Under the pieces are notes generated by a model, which worked only from the letters and a program-made list of their open reading frames with translations, had not been told where the DNA came from and searched no databases. The translations under genes were made by a program, and so were the position numbers. Shown in pieces: positions 25,156-34,732 of a DNA stretch of 64,000 nt. Source of the stretch: SIG565 sp045651765 (GTDB lineage: Bacteria > Bacillota > Clostridia > Oscillospirales > Acutalibacteraceae); contig JAZRSY010000015.1 of the NCBI GenBank assembly GCA_045651765.1, positions 54,364-118,363 on the forward strand, read 5' to 3'. Each line of letters begins with the position of its first letter. Position 1 is the stretch's first letter.

Positions 25156-26460
25156 TTAAATTTTACGCAAATCTATAATGCGTTTTGCCTTGCCTTCGCT
25201 TCGGGCAATAGATTTTGGGTTAACCAAATGCACCTTAACACCAAGGCCTAATGTAGAGCGCAATTTTTCGGTAATTTCTTTTTCGGTTTTTGTAATGCTC
25301 TTTAGGTCGTCGGTAAACATATTTTCGCTCATTTCGACATCTAAATCGAATGTATCGGTATTATTTACCCTATCAATTCTAATAACATAGTTAGGTGTTA
25401 TTTCGCCATTATTAAAGCTCAATAAAACCTCTTCAATTTGCGACGGGAAAACATTAACGCCGCGAATAATAAGCATATCGTCGCTTCGGCCGCTTGGTTT
25501 ATTCATTCTAACATGGGTTCTGCCGCACTTGCAGGGCTCATAATTCAACGAGCAAATATCGCGGGTGCGGTACCTAATAACCGGGAAGCCTTGTTTTGAA
25601 ATAGTGGTAAACACAAGTTCACCCTTTTCGCCTTTTGGTAAAACCTCGCCTGTTTCGGGGTTAATAATTTCAACCAAGAAATTATCCTCCCACACGTGCA
25701 TACCGCATTGGTGTTCGCACTCGGCCGAAACACCGGGACCCAATATTTCTGACAAACCATAAATATCATAGGCCTTAATACCAAGTTTTTCTTCTATCTC
25801 ATGGCGCATACTCTCACTCCAAGGTTCTGCACCAAATATGCCAACCTTTAAAGAAAGTTCGTTCTTAACGCCTAATTTTTCAATTTCTTCGGCCAAATAC
25901 ATAGCATAAGAAGGCGTGCAGCAAATGGCGGTTGCTTTAAAGTCTATCATGGTTTGAATTTGCAACGCCGTATTACCCGAAGACATTGGAATAACCGTTG
26001 CACCTATTTTTTCAGCACCTGCGTGCAGGCCAAAGCCACCTGTGAAAAGACCATAGCCAAATGAAACCTGAAAAATATCGTCTTCTCCAAGGCCAATGCC
26101 GGTTAACATTCTGGCAACACACTCGGCCCACATATCAAGGTCATCTTGGGTGTAGCCCACAACAATTCTTTTGCCGGTAGTGCCGCTGGAAGCGTGAACA
26201 CGGCTTATATTTTGGAGAGGCTCGGCAAAAAGACCATATGGATAATAATCGCGCAAATCTTGTTTGTAAGAAAAGGGCAATTTATATAAATCTTCCACAC
26301 CCTTAATATCGTCAGGGGTAAGGCCGATTTCGTCCATACGGTTTCTAAAACATTCTACCCTTTCATACATTCTTTTAACCTGCCAACACAACCTTTCGCT
26401 TTGCAGCTTTTCAAGTTGTTCGCGTGGCATTGTTTCAATTTCGGGGGTTCTAACAGACAT
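25156..26460 (-). CDS. paaK: Phenylacetate-CoA ligase (AMP-forming)
   Basis: This ANL-superfamily enzyme activates an aryl acetate to its CoA thioester using ATP. The 434-residue length matches PaaK. The ATP-binding P-loop SSGTTGKRIVVGYT lies near residue 97, the A5-type motif YGLSEILGPG near 240, and the C-terminal hinge GRSDDMLIIRGVNVFPSQ near 327. It lies in one operon with indolepyruvate:ferredoxin oxidoreductase, which interconverts aryl acetyl-CoA and aryl pyruvate. Substrates may include phenylacetate, hydroxyphenylacetate or indoleacetate. Confidence 0.92.
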   Translation of the reverse strand: MSVRTPEIETMPREQLEKLQSERLCWQVKRMYERVECFRNRMDEIGLTPDDIKGVEDLYKLPFSYKQDLRDYYPYGLFAEPLQNISRVHASSGTTGKRIVVGYTQDDLDMWAECVARMLTGIGLGEDDIFQVSFGYGLFTGGFGLHAGAEKIGATVIPMSSGNTALQIQTMIDFKATAICCTPSYAMYLAEEIEKLGVKNELSLKVGIFGAEPWSESMRHEIEEKLGIKAYDIYGLSEILGPGVSAECEHQCGMHVWEDNFLVEIINPETGEVLPKGEKGELVFTTISKQGFPVIRYRTRDICSLNYEPCKCGRTHVRMNKPSGRSDDMLIIRGVNVFPSQIEEVLLSFNNGEITPNYVIRIDRVNNTDTFDLDVEMSENMFTDDLKSITKTEKEITEKLRSTLGLGVKVHLVNPKSIARSEGKAKRIIDLRKI

Positions 26461-26474
26461 AATTATTTTTCCTC

Positions 26475-27134
26475 CTATTTTTTACGGTTGCCTAAGCTTA
26501 AAATTATGCCCAATGCAACCGACAGTGCTGCGGCCATCATAACCTGATATTGCGCAGGTAATAAAAAGGTTACGGTGTGGGCGGGTATCCAAAACAATGG
26601 GACCGTTTTAAATAATGTAAACCCAACAAAATTAGTCCAATCTATACCGCTTATAACCGAGTTTAACGAAACCTTTTCTTTTTTATTGCTAAGTTCTAAA
26701 ATTTTATCGGTTCCTTTATGTATTGCCATAAATGTGGGGCCAAATGTTGTGTTCATAATTACGCTTGTGTAAAAAGCCTTTAAAAACACACTGTTGCCGC
26801 CCGGTAACATACCGCTTGCCATTAAGGCGGCGGCCGCAACTGAGAACACCTTCATCATAAAGGTTATCCAAACGCCAATAAAACCCCAAATAACAAAACG
26901 CCAAACTATTTTCACGGGAACAACGGGTTTGGAATTTGCTATTAAGGCTGCAATTAGTTCGCCTGCGGTGGCAAGCAAAGCAAATTTAACAAAGCCCATA
27001 ATATATGGGTGGTTGCTTGAGAGTTGCTTAAAAACCTCGCGGGTGTTAGGAATTATAAGCACCATGGCAAAAACCAAAACCGAAAAACAAATGTAAGCTA
27101 TTATTAAAAAATTTTTTAATTTTGTGTTTTTCAT
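26475..27134 (-). CDS. Polytopic membrane protein in the aromatic-acid operon
   Basis: I do not firmly recognise this 219-residue protein. About six hydrophobic segments are visible. The C-terminal part, with W-P-HTVTFLLPAQYQVM and ALSVALGIILSL, faintly recalls Mpv17/PMP22-like proteins, but I would not insist on that. Placement between iorB and paaK in a tight operon makes transport of aryl acids or aromatic amino acids a reasonable guess. A GGAGG precedes the ATG. Confidence 0.6.
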   Translation of the reverse strand: MKNTKLKNFLIIAYICFSVLVFAMVLIIPNTREVFKQLSSNHPYIMGFVKFALLATAGELIAALIANSKPVVPVKIVWRFVIWGFIGVWITFMMKVFSVAAAALMASGMLPGGNSVFLKAFYTSVIMNTTFGPTFMAIHKGTDKILELSNKKEKVSLNSVISGIDWTNFVGFTLFKTVPLFWIPAHTVTFLLPAQYQVMMAAALSVALGIILSLGNRKK

Positions 27135-27154
27135 TTTGCCAACCTCCTAAAAAA

Positions 27155-27727
27155 TTATTTATAATTATATCCTAAATCAAAGGCTTTTAGGTTTAGTTCT
27201 AAAAACTTTTGTGGCACGGTTTCTTTAATAACCTTTACCCAATTTTCATAAGAAATATTTGTACTTTTGGCAAGCAGACCAATAAGCACAACATTAACAG
27301 CTTTGGGCGAGCCCGCCTTAATGCTTAAATCTAAAGCATCGATGGCGATGGTGTCAGCTTTGCTTGACAATGTTTCCACAATGCCTTCGGGGTAGGTTGC
27401 AGCACCTGTAATTACAGGCATTGGCGCAATGGCGCGGTCATTTAATATTATTTTACCGCCTTTTTTAAGGTATGGTAAAGCTCGCAAAGCCTCTAAGCGT
27501 TCAAAGGCTAAAATAATATCGGCTTCGCCCTTATCTATTATTGGGGAATAAACCTTTTCACCATATTTTACATATGTTACAACACTGCCTCCACGTTGGC
27601 TCATGCCATGAACCTCGGAAACCTTAACATCGTAACCCTCATTAATAACGGCGTTGCCTAAAATTCGGCTGGCAAGCAAGGTGCCTTGACCGCCAACGCC
27701 AACAATCATAATATTTTTAGTAGACAT
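27155..27727 (-). CDS. iorB: Indolepyruvate:ferredoxin oxidoreductase beta subunit
   Basis: This is the gamma/beta-type subunit of IorAB, which interconverts aryl pyruvates and aryl acetyl-CoA plus CO2 with ferredoxin. The 190-residue protein has the nucleotide-type opening IVGVGGQGTLLASRILG and HGMSQRGGSV, both diagnostic. I start at the ATG at 27727, which shares one base with the iorA stop codon (TAATG). A longer upstream frame overlaps iorA and has no site of its own. Confidence 0.93.
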   Translation of the reverse strand: MSTKNIMIVGVGGQGTLLASRILGNAVINEGYDVKVSEVHGMSQRGGSVVTYVKYGEKVYSPIIDKGEADIILAFERLEALRALPYLKKGGKIILNDRAIAPMPVITGAATYPEGIVETLSSKADTIAIDALDLSIKAGSPKAVNVVLIGLLAKSTNISYENWVKVIKETVPQKFLELNLKAFDLGYNYK

Positions 27728-29463
27728 TATGCTTCCTCCTTTGTTATTGCTTTGAACGGACAAACCCCAACACAAAGGCCGCAACCGTTACACTGAGTAG
27801 CATCTATTCTGGCCTTGCCATTTTCGAACACAATGGCAGGGCAACCCAACTTCATGCATTTTTTGCAGCCGCGACAGGCTTGGCTATCCACTTTACAATT
27901 GCCGCTATATTTAACCGTTTTAAGCAGCGCGCAAGGGCGTTGGGCAATAATAACCGAAGGCTCGTTGCTGTTTAATTCTTCTTTAACGGCCTTTTCAAAA
28001 CAAACCAAATCAAATGGGTCCTCAACCCTTACCCTATCAACACCAACGGCGTGGCAAAGAGCAACTAAATCCACCTGTTTTGTGGGCTCTTTGCGAATAG
28101 TAAGGCCGGTGGTTGGGTTATCTTGGTGGCCGGTCATACCGGTAATTGAGTTGTCTAAAATAATAACGGTATTATTACCCTTATTATAAACAATGTCTAT
28201 AAGGCCGGTAATACCCGAATGTATAAAGGTGGAATCGCCAATAACCGATACCAACTTTTTAGAGAAATCTTCGCCTCTGGCCTTAGCCATACCGTGAGCG
28301 GCAGAAACTGAAGCGCCCATGCAAATGGTGGTGTCTACACTAGAAAGCGGAGCAACAGCACCTAAGGTGTAGCAACCAATATCACCCGAAACGGTAACAC
28401 CTAATTTTGAAAGCACATAAAAGGTTCCTCTGTGTGGGCAACCTGCACACATTACAGGCGGACGCATTGGCACCTGTGCTATGGGTTCAAAAACATCTGC
28501 TTGGGTGTTATTAACCACCTTTTTAATCATATTCTGGCTATATTCGCCAAGCAAAGTAAATTCATTTTTACCCTTAACACTAATGCCTAAAGCCTTAACA
28601 TAATCTTCAATAAAGGCATCTAACTCCTCTATTACATAAAGGGTTTCCACCTTGCTTGCAAAATCTTTAATTAAATTTTCAGGTAATGGGTAAACAAGGC
28701 CAAGTTTTAGGTAGTTAACGCTATCCCCCAAAGCCTCTTTAGCGTATTGATATGTAACGCCTGAGGTTATAATGCCTATTTTACTGCCGTTATCTTCAAC
28801 CTTATTAAGTTCGGTTGTTTCGGCAAATTTTGCAAGGTTAAGTTCCCTATCCTCTACCTCAATATGCCTTAAAATAGCGTTGGCGGGCATCATAACATTT
28901 TTTCGAATGTTCTTTTCATATGGTTTTAAAAGCTGTTCTTCGGGGTCGCACAATTCCACCATGCTTTGTGAGTGAGAAACACGGGTAGAAAGTCTTACAA
29001 AAACAGGGGTATCAAACTGCTCGCTTAAGCTAAAAGCCAGTTTTGTGAATTCCTTACACTCGGCCGAATCCGAAGGCTCTAACATTGGTATTTTAGCCGC
29101 CTTTGCATAGTGGCGAGAATCCTGCTCGTTTTGTGAAGAGTGCATACCGGGGTCATCGGCCACGCAAAAAACAAGACCTGCATTAGCACCAATGTAACTT
29201 ACTGTGAAAACAGGGTCGGCCATAACATTAAGGCCAACGTGTTTCATACAGCTCATGGCCCTGCCACCTGCAATAGAAGCGCCAATGGCAGTTTCAGCGG
29301 CAACCTTTTCGTTAGGTGCCCATTCCACATAAATATTACTGTAATTTACAACATTTTCGGTAATTTCGGTGCTTGGCGTTCCGGGGTAAGAAGATACCAC
29401 CTTTACGCCTGCTTCGTAGGCACCGCGGGCTACTGCCGCGTTACCGAGCATTAATTTTTTCAT
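27727..29463 (-). CDS. iorA: Indolepyruvate:ferredoxin oxidoreductase alpha subunit
   Basis: This 578-residue TPP enzyme fuses the pyruvate-binding and TPP-binding domains. The N-terminal domain contains SSYPGTPSTEI. The TPP site is GDIGCYTLG followed by GDSTFIHSGITGL and ITGMTGHQDNPTTG. The C-terminus carries two 4Fe-4S motifs, CRGCKKCMKLGCP and CNGCGLCVGVCP. I use the ATG at 29463 behind GTGAGG. In the reductive direction the enzyme would carboxylate aryl acetyl-CoA to aryl pyruvate, which suits the biosynthetic T-box upstream. Confidence 0.95.
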   Translation of the reverse strand: MKKLMLGNAAVARGAYEAGVKVVSSYPGTPSTEITENVVNYSNIYVEWAPNEKVAAETAIGASIAGGRAMSCMKHVGLNVMADPVFTVSYIGANAGLVFCVADDPGMHSSQNEQDSRHYAKAAKIPMLEPSDSAECKEFTKLAFSLSEQFDTPVFVRLSTRVSHSQSMVELCDPEEQLLKPYEKNIRKNVMMPANAILRHIEVEDRELNLAKFAETTELNKVEDNGSKIGIITSGVTYQYAKEALGDSVNYLKLGLVYPLPENLIKDFASKVETLYVIEELDAFIEDYVKALGISVKGKNEFTLLGEYSQNMIKKVVNNTQADVFEPIAQVPMRPPVMCAGCPHRGTFYVLSKLGVTVSGDIGCYTLGAVAPLSSVDTTICMGASVSAAHGMAKARGEDFSKKLVSVIGDSTFIHSGITGLIDIVYNKGNNTVIILDNSITGMTGHQDNPTTGLTIRKEPTKQVDLVALCHAVGVDRVRVEDPFDLVCFEKAVKEELNSNEPSVIIAQRPCALLKTVKYSGNCKVDSQACRGCKKCMKLGCPAIVFENGKARIDATQCNGCGLCVGVCPFKAITKEEA

Positions 29464-29486
29464 ATTTAAAAACCTCACATATCCTT

Positions 29487-31121
29487 TTAAAGTTCGTTTT
29501 CTTTGGCCACTAAGCCTTCGGCACTATATAATTTTCTAAGCTTTGGTTTTTCAATTTTACCGGTAGGATTACGCGGTACCAAAGCAAAAATGATTTTTTT
29601 AGGCCTCTTATATCTTGGCAGTTCAAGACAAAAATCGTTAACCTCTTCTTCGGTTAGGGTTTCGCCCTCTTTAACCTGTATAATAGCGGCTGCAATTTCG
29701 CCTAAACGACGGTCGGCAAGACCAATAACAGCAACATCGCTAATTGCGTTGTGGCTTCTTAAAAAGTCTTCTATTTGCACGGGATAAATATTTTCGCCGC
29801 CCGTAATAATAACATCTTTTTTGCGGTCAACAAGGTAAATAAAGCCTTCTTCGTCCTCTACGGCCATATCGCCTGTAAACAACCAGCCGTCAGCCAAAAT
29901 TTCATTGGTGGCTTCTTCATCTTTATAATAGCATTTCATAACGCCATCACCCTTAACGGCAAGCTCACCAACCTGATTTTTACCCAACTTATTACGGTGT
30001 TCATCCACAATCATTGTTTGCCAACCGTAACCGGCTTTGCCAATGGCGCCAACCTTATCAATATTTTCCATACCCAAATGCACACAGCCAGGTCCAATAG
30101 ATTCGCTTAAACCGTAGTTTGTGTCGTATTGGTGGTTGGGGAACACTTTTTTCCAGCGTTTAATAAGGCTGGGTGGCACAGGTTGTGCACCAATGTGCAT
30201 TAACCGCCATTGTGCTAAATTATATTTAGAAATATCAATTTCGCCGCGTTCGATGGCATCTAAAATATCTTGAGCCCAAGGCACTAACAACCAAACAATC
30301 GTGCATTTTTCTTCCGACACTGCATTAATAATCCATTCGGGTTCGGTGCCCTTTAAAAGCACCGCTGCCGAACCCACCATAAAGCTGCCAAACCAGTGCA
30401 TTTTGGCACCCGTATGGTAAAGTGGCGGAATGCACAGAAAAATATCATCTTTAGTTTGCTGGTGATGGTTTTGCTCCACCTTAGCGGCGTGCATTAAACT
30501 TTTATGCGAATGCAAAATAGCCTTTGGGAACCCTGTGGTGCCCGAAGAAAAATAAATTGCGGCATCATCTTCATCGGTAATATCAATTTCGGGGGTTTTG
30601 GTGCTGCAGTATGTAACCAATTTATCATAGCTTTCGGCATATGCGGGGCAATCCTCGCCTGCATAAATCCACATTTTAATTCGTTTGGCTTTGTGGCAAA
30701 TGCCCTCTACCCTGCCTGTAAACTCGGGTCCGAAAACAATATATTCGGCATCGGCTTTGTCAAGGCAATATGCAATTTCTTCGCCTGTGTACCTAAAATT
30801 AAGCGGTACGGCAACAGCACCTGCCCTTAAAATTCCAAAATAAATTGGCAGCCATTCTAAGCAGTTCATCAAAAGTATGGCAACCTTTTCGCCCTTTTTA
30901 ATGCCGCGCGAAAGCAACAGATTTGCAAATCTGTTAGAACGGGCATTAAATTCGCCCCAGGTAATTTCGCGCCTATAATATTCTGCGGCGGTTTCCTGTG
31001 TTAAAGAGAACTCACGCCAGGTTAAATTTTTGTTATTTTCAAGTTTTGGGTTAATTTCTATAAGGCTAACATCGCCGTTATACAAATTAGCATTTTGGGT
31101 TAAAATTTCGGTAATAGGCAT
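29487..31121 (-). CDS. AMP-forming acyl/aryl-CoA synthetase
   Basis: This ANL-superfamily ligase of 544 residues has the P-loop YFSSGTTGFPKAILHSH near residue 180, YGLSESIGPG near 315, the hinge DRKKDVIITGGENIYP near 430, and the catalytic Lys in PRNPTGKIEKPKLR near the end. It is the first gene of the T-box-led operon and comes 23 bases before iorA. The substrate is unknown; an aryl or branched-chain acid is most likely given the neighbours. AGAAAGGATT precedes the chosen ATG at 31121; the frame runs upstream into the T-box terminator. Confidence 0.9.
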   Translation of the reverse strand: MPITEILTQNANLYNGDVSLIEINPKLENNKNLTWREFSLTQETAAEYYRREITWGEFNARSNRFANLLLSRGIKKGEKVAILLMNCLEWLPIYFGILRAGAVAVPLNFRYTGEEIAYCLDKADAEYIVFGPEFTGRVEGICHKAKRIKMWIYAGEDCPAYAESYDKLVTYCSTKTPEIDITDEDDAAIYFSSGTTGFPKAILHSHKSLMHAAKVEQNHHQQTKDDIFLCIPPLYHTGAKMHWFGSFMVGSAAVLLKGTEPEWIINAVSEEKCTIVWLLVPWAQDILDAIERGEIDISKYNLAQWRLMHIGAQPVPPSLIKRWKKVFPNHQYDTNYGLSESIGPGCVHLGMENIDKVGAIGKAGYGWQTMIVDEHRNKLGKNQVGELAVKGDGVMKCYYKDEEATNEILADGWLFTGDMAVEDEEGFIYLVDRKKDVIITGGENIYPVQIEDFLRSHNAISDVAVIGLADRRLGEIAAAIIQVKEGETLTEEEVNDFCLELPRYKRPKKIIFALVPRNPTGKIEKPKLRKLYSAEGLVAKENEL

Positions 31122-31141
31122 TTTAAAAATCCTTTCTAATT

Positions 31142-31425
31142 TGCTTAAAAAACAAAAAACGCCCTCTAAGCACTTGTTGTGCAGAGGGCGGAATAACCGC
31201 GGTACCACCTCAATTTGCCTTTTCTTCACAGAAAAAGCCTTGCTAAGTGAAACTCACTCAAAGGCTGTAACGGGCCTTAATCCCGGCACCCCCTACTTAA
31301 TAATGGGATTTGTGTTCAAGGGGCAACTTGCAAAGGGTAATTCGCCATATAAAATATTATTGCCTTGCACCAAACGGCAACTCTCTGAAAATTGATTTTA
31401 AAGGTTACTAAAACTTTGCTGAAAC
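31142..31425 (-). promoter_or_regulatory. T-box leader of the aromatic-acid operon
   Basis: The minus strand contains a CAGAGAG AG box, the GTTTGGTGCAAGG distal loop, GGCCCGTTACAGCC stem III, and the T-box GGTGGTACCGCGG (31197-31209). An intrinsic terminator follows, CGCCCTCTGC to GCAGAGGGCG type, at 31160-31190 with a long T-run. A lower stem GCAAAG/CTTTGC places the specifier next to ATTACC, so the codon is TAC (Tyr, 31337-31339) or ATT (Ile, 31339-31341). Tyr fits iorAB and paaK better; Ile fits the usual purine after the specifier. Unresolved. Confidence 0.9.
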
Positions 31426-31550
31426 GTTTTTAATACTATTTGTAACATTATACTACATTTTTTTAAGCTTAGCAAGTATTTTTTATTATATATAAATTTC
31501 ATATTGCAAAATATTTGTGTTTTATATTATAATATAAACGAGGTGTTAAT

Positions 31551-31874
31551 ATGAAAAAGTTTTTAACCTTGTTTTTATGCATAATTATTATTTTAATACT
31601 TTCTGCTTGTGGTAAAAGCATTAAACCGGGTAATAAATATGCCGCCGATTTAAGCAGTGGCAGATATGAAATGGAATTCAATAAATCAACCGTTACCATG
31701 AAGCTGACCAACCATGACGGAAAAATTATTCAAAACAACGAATATCTTTACTCCTATAATAAATCTAAAAAACATGGTGCTTTTACAATTAACGGCCAAA
31801 CCTCTCCATTCTCAATGGATTCAGACGGTAATATTAAATTTGGTAATTTAACATTTTTAAAAGAAGAAAAATAA
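31551..31874 (+). CDS. Small putative lipoprotein
   Basis: The 107-residue protein has a lipoprotein signal peptide: basic MKK, a hydrophobic core FLTLFLCIIIILIL, and lipobox LSAC with Cys 20 as the lipidation site. The mature part is small, polar and probably beta-rich, ending in FLKEEK. No family is recognised. It is a lone gene with its own terminator. GAGGTGTTAAT precedes the ATG. Confidence 0.75.
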   Translation: MKKFLTLFLCIIIILILSACGKSIKPGNKYAADLSSGRYEMEFNKSTVTMKLTNHDGKIIQNNEYLYSYNKSKKHGAFTINGQTSPFSMDSDGNIKFGNLTFLKEEK

Positions 31875-31881
31875 AAAATAA

Positions 31882-31920
31882 AAGCCATATTTATACTTTT
31901 TGTGTAAATATGGCTTTTGT
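31882..31920 (+). terminator. Terminator after lipoprotein gene
   Basis: AAAGCCATATTTATAC and its inverse GTAAATATGGCTTTT form a hairpin with a T-run on the plus strand. It may also serve the convergent Na/Pi gene. Confidence 0.8.
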
Positions 31921-31925
31921 TTTAT

Positions 31926-33674
31926 TTATATAAGTTCAATATATTTATTTGTGTATTCCGCATATTTTTCACGGTAAAACTCGTTATCGCTTCTAAGAAT
32001 TTTTAAAGATTCGTGCAAATTCATATTCTGCTCGCCCACATCTATTACACAACCGGCAATATTCGAACAGTGGTCAGACACCCTTTCCATATTGGTTATA
32101 AGGTCGCTCCACACAAATCCTGCTTCAATTCCGCATTCGCCCATGCGAAGCCTTTCAATATGACGGGTGCGTAGCAATTCTTTCATTCTATCTATAACCT
32201 GTTCTAACGGCTCAACCAACATTGCCTCATTAGAATCGTTATTAATAAAGGCATTATAAGAAAGCCCAACAATCTCAAGTGTTGCTGCAGCCAGAGCGTC
32301 AAGTTCTGCCTTAGCATTGTCAGAGAACACAATACCTTTTTCTAACATTTCTTCTGTGGATTCAAGAATATTTACAGCGTGGTCAGAAATACGCTCGAAA
32401 TCGCCTATAGCCTTTAGTAGCATGGATGCCGTAGCACCCTCGGTTTCATTAAGTTGTTTTGCGCTAATTTTTACCAAATAACTGCCAATAACATCTTCAA
32501 AGTGGTCGGTTTTGTCTTCGGCTTCGCGAATAGTATCTGCCTTTGCTTTGTCATACGAGCCCAGACATTCTATGCTGTTCTGCAAAGCTTCAATTGCCAC
32601 CTTTGCCATATCAAAAGTAAAGTTATGTGCACATTCAAGCGCAATGGCAGGGGTTGCAAGAAGTCGCTCATCCAGTTCAGATGCTTTTTCGATTTTTTCA
32701 CTTTCAGGAATAAGTTTATAAGCAAGTTTTTCAAGGAGCCCCGACATAGGAAGAAGAATCAAGGTGCAGACAATATTAAAGATAGAGTGTGCGGTTGCAA
32801 TACCTGCAAAGGATGCCGATTCATCCAGTAACACAGGGGCAAACAAAGCCTTGGCCACTGCAAACACACCCAAACACACTGCCGTTCCAATAACGTTGAA
32901 AGATAAATGCACAAGTGCAGCACGCTTTGCATTCTTTGTTGTGCCAACAGAAGAAATCATAGCGGTAACACAAGTACCGATGTTTTGACCCATAATAATC
33001 GGAATAGCCGCGCCGTAGGAAACAGCACCGGTTGCAGCCAATGCCTGCAATATACCAACCGAAGCCGAGCTCGACTGAATAATAGCGGTAAGAACTGCAC
33101 CTGCAATAACACCTAAAATGGGATTTTTGAACATAAGGAACAACTCTTGGAAAGCTGGAACATCTCTGAGCCCAGATACAGCATCGGTCATGGTTTCCAT
33201 ACCAAACATAAGAGTTGCAAATCCAAGAAGAACCATACCAATATCCTTCTTCTTATTGCTTTTGGTGAACATAAAAAGAACAATGCCAATGAGCGCGAGA
33301 ACCGGAGTAAATGAAGATGGTTTTAAAAGTTTTAAAAATATATTACTTCCCGAAATACCGCTAAGGCTTAAAATCCAAGCTGTAACGGTAGTTCCAATGT
33401 TGGCACCCATAATAACATGAATGGCCTGCTTTAATGTCATTAGGCGGGAATTTACAAAGCCCACCACCATAACCGTTGTTGCAGAAGAACTCTGAATAAC
33501 GGCAGTAACACCAAGGCCGGTAAGAAGACCTGCAAGTTTACCTGTGGTCAATTTACCAATCATATTTTCAAGTTTGCTGCCTGCGCTTCGCTCCAAAGCG
33601 CCGCCCATAAGGTTCATGCCAAACAGAAAAAGGCTTAAACCACCAATAAGCGTTAGCACATTAAAAATATCCAT
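31926..33674 (-). CDS. Na+/phosphate cotransporter (NptA/PNaS family) with PhoU-like domain
   Basis: The protein has two inverted Na_Pi_cotrans repeats, each with the family QSSS signature: VIQSSSATTVMVVG near residue 62 and IIQSSSASVGIL near residue 200. The C-terminal third (about 340-582) is a helical PhoU-like domain. Bacterial members import phosphate driven by Na+. I start at the ATG at 33674, eight bases behind AGAGGA; an ATG three codons earlier overlaps that site. Its base composition is slightly less AT-rich than the neighbours. Confidence 0.9.
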   Translation of the reverse strand: MDIFNVLTLIGGLSLFLFGMNLMGGALERSAGSKLENMIGKLTTGKLAGLLTGLGVTAVIQSSSATTVMVVGFVNSRLMTLKQAIHVIMGANIGTTVTAWILSLSGISGSNIFLKLLKPSSFTPVLALIGIVLFMFTKSNKKKDIGMVLLGFATLMFGMETMTDAVSGLRDVPAFQELFLMFKNPILGVIAGAVLTAIIQSSSASVGILQALAATGAVSYGAAIPIIMGQNIGTCVTAMISSVGTTKNAKRAALVHLSFNVIGTAVCLGVFAVAKALFAPVLLDESASFAGIATAHSIFNIVCTLILLPMSGLLEKLAYKLIPESEKIEKASELDERLLATPAIALECAHNFTFDMAKVAIEALQNSIECLGSYDKAKADTIREAEDKTDHFEDVIGSYLVKISAKQLNETEGATASMLLKAIGDFERISDHAVNILESTEEMLEKGIVFSDNAKAELDALAAATLEIVGLSYNAFINNDSNEAMLVEPLEQVIDRMKELLRTRHIERLRMGECGIEAGFVWSDLITNMERVSDHCSNIAGCVIDVGEQNMNLHESLKILRSDNEFYREKYAEYTNKYIELI

Positions 33675-33696
33675 CTGCAACATCCTCTCTTTTAAT

Positions 33697-34572
33697 TTAT
33701 ATATTTAATATAGTAACGGCAGTTATTCCAACTGCTATTCCTATCCACTGCCACCAAGCAAGTCTTTCTTTGAAAATTAAAGAAGCAAACAACATCGTGC
33801 ACATTAATCCACCAACCGCTATTACCGGGTAAACCACGCTCGGAGATATTAGTGTTTGTTGTGCTAATAAAATAACCAAAAAGTTTAAACCAAAATTAAA
33901 AACACCCGCAATAATCGGAAAAACCGAAACCTTGCCGTTATTTTTAAACTCAGATTTATCGCTTCTAATGTACAAAATTAGCGAATAAATAAAGAAGAAA
34001 AAGCAGGCAACAGTCATTAACATACTGCCGTGTTCGCCATCAAACCTAATTTGCTGCTCTTTTTGAATAATTGCACTGCCTGCATTAGAAATAAGCAACA
34101 AAGTAGCAAAAATAAGCCATTTTTTTGTTATTTTTAACCCTTTATTAGATTTTCCCTCATACAAACATAAAGTAACGGAAATTACAACCAATATTAAACC
34201 AATAACAACTAATAACGAAAATTTTGCATTAGGCCATTTAACAATAATGCCATAAAGCGTTACCGCAATTAACGAAAACTGAAGCATTAAAGATGTTAAC
34301 GAAGTAGGACCCGCCTGTATAGCCCTTAGTTCGAAAATAAAGGTGCCTGAAAAAAATACGAAAAATAAAATCGAATACGGCAAAACCCTTATATCAAAAC
34401 TAAAGTTAAATATGTAATATAATAACCACGACAAAAACATACTTGCCGACAAAAATACATAATAAAACGATGTAGTGTTTTTATAACTTTTGGTTTTGTT
34501 GTTGAAAAACGTTGCTAAAATGCCGCTGGAGGCAATAAAAATTGCAGAAAATGCTAAATACAAATAAGGCAT
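33697..34572 (-). CDS. EamA-type drug/metabolite transporter
   Basis: The 291-residue protein has about ten membrane helices in two five-helix halves, ending in KERLAWWQWIGIAVGITAVTIL, typical of DMT/EamA exporters. The substrate is unknown. I use the ATG at 34572, which is preceded by AAGGAGGG; upstream in-frame starts lack a site. It sits 22 bases after the Na/Pi start region but reads in the same direction, so it may be transcribed with it. Confidence 0.8.
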   Translation of the reverse strand: MPYLYLAFSAIFIASSGILATFFNNKTKSYKNTTSFYYVFLSASMFLSWLLYYIFNFSFDIRVLPYSILFFVFFSGTFIFELRAIQAGPTSLTSLMLQFSLIAVTLYGIIVKWPNAKFSLLVVIGLILVVISVTLCLYEGKSNKGLKITKKWLIFATLLLISNAGSAIIQKEQQIRFDGEHGSMLMTVACFFFFIYSLILYIRSDKSEFKNNGKVSVFPIIAGVFNFGLNFLVILLAQQTLISPSVVYPVIAVGGLMCTMLFASLIFKERLAWWQWIGIAVGITAVTILNI

Positions 34573-34691
34573 ATTTGCCCTCCTTAACCTTGGTTTTTTG
34601 ATATTCACAATCAAGCAAATTATAGCATTTTTTAGCTAAAAGTGCAAGTGAAAATATACATTAAAACCCTTTAAAATCATGAAAAATTAAA

Positions 34692-34727
34692 AAAACGATA
34701 TATTAGCAAAAACTAATATATCGTTTA
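34692..34727 (-). terminator. Terminator after ABC exporter gene
   Basis: AACGATATATTAG and CTAATATATCGTT form a 13-base stem. On the minus strand T-rich sequence follows, just after the exporter stop codon. Confidence 0.8.
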
Positions 34728-34732
34728 AAAAA

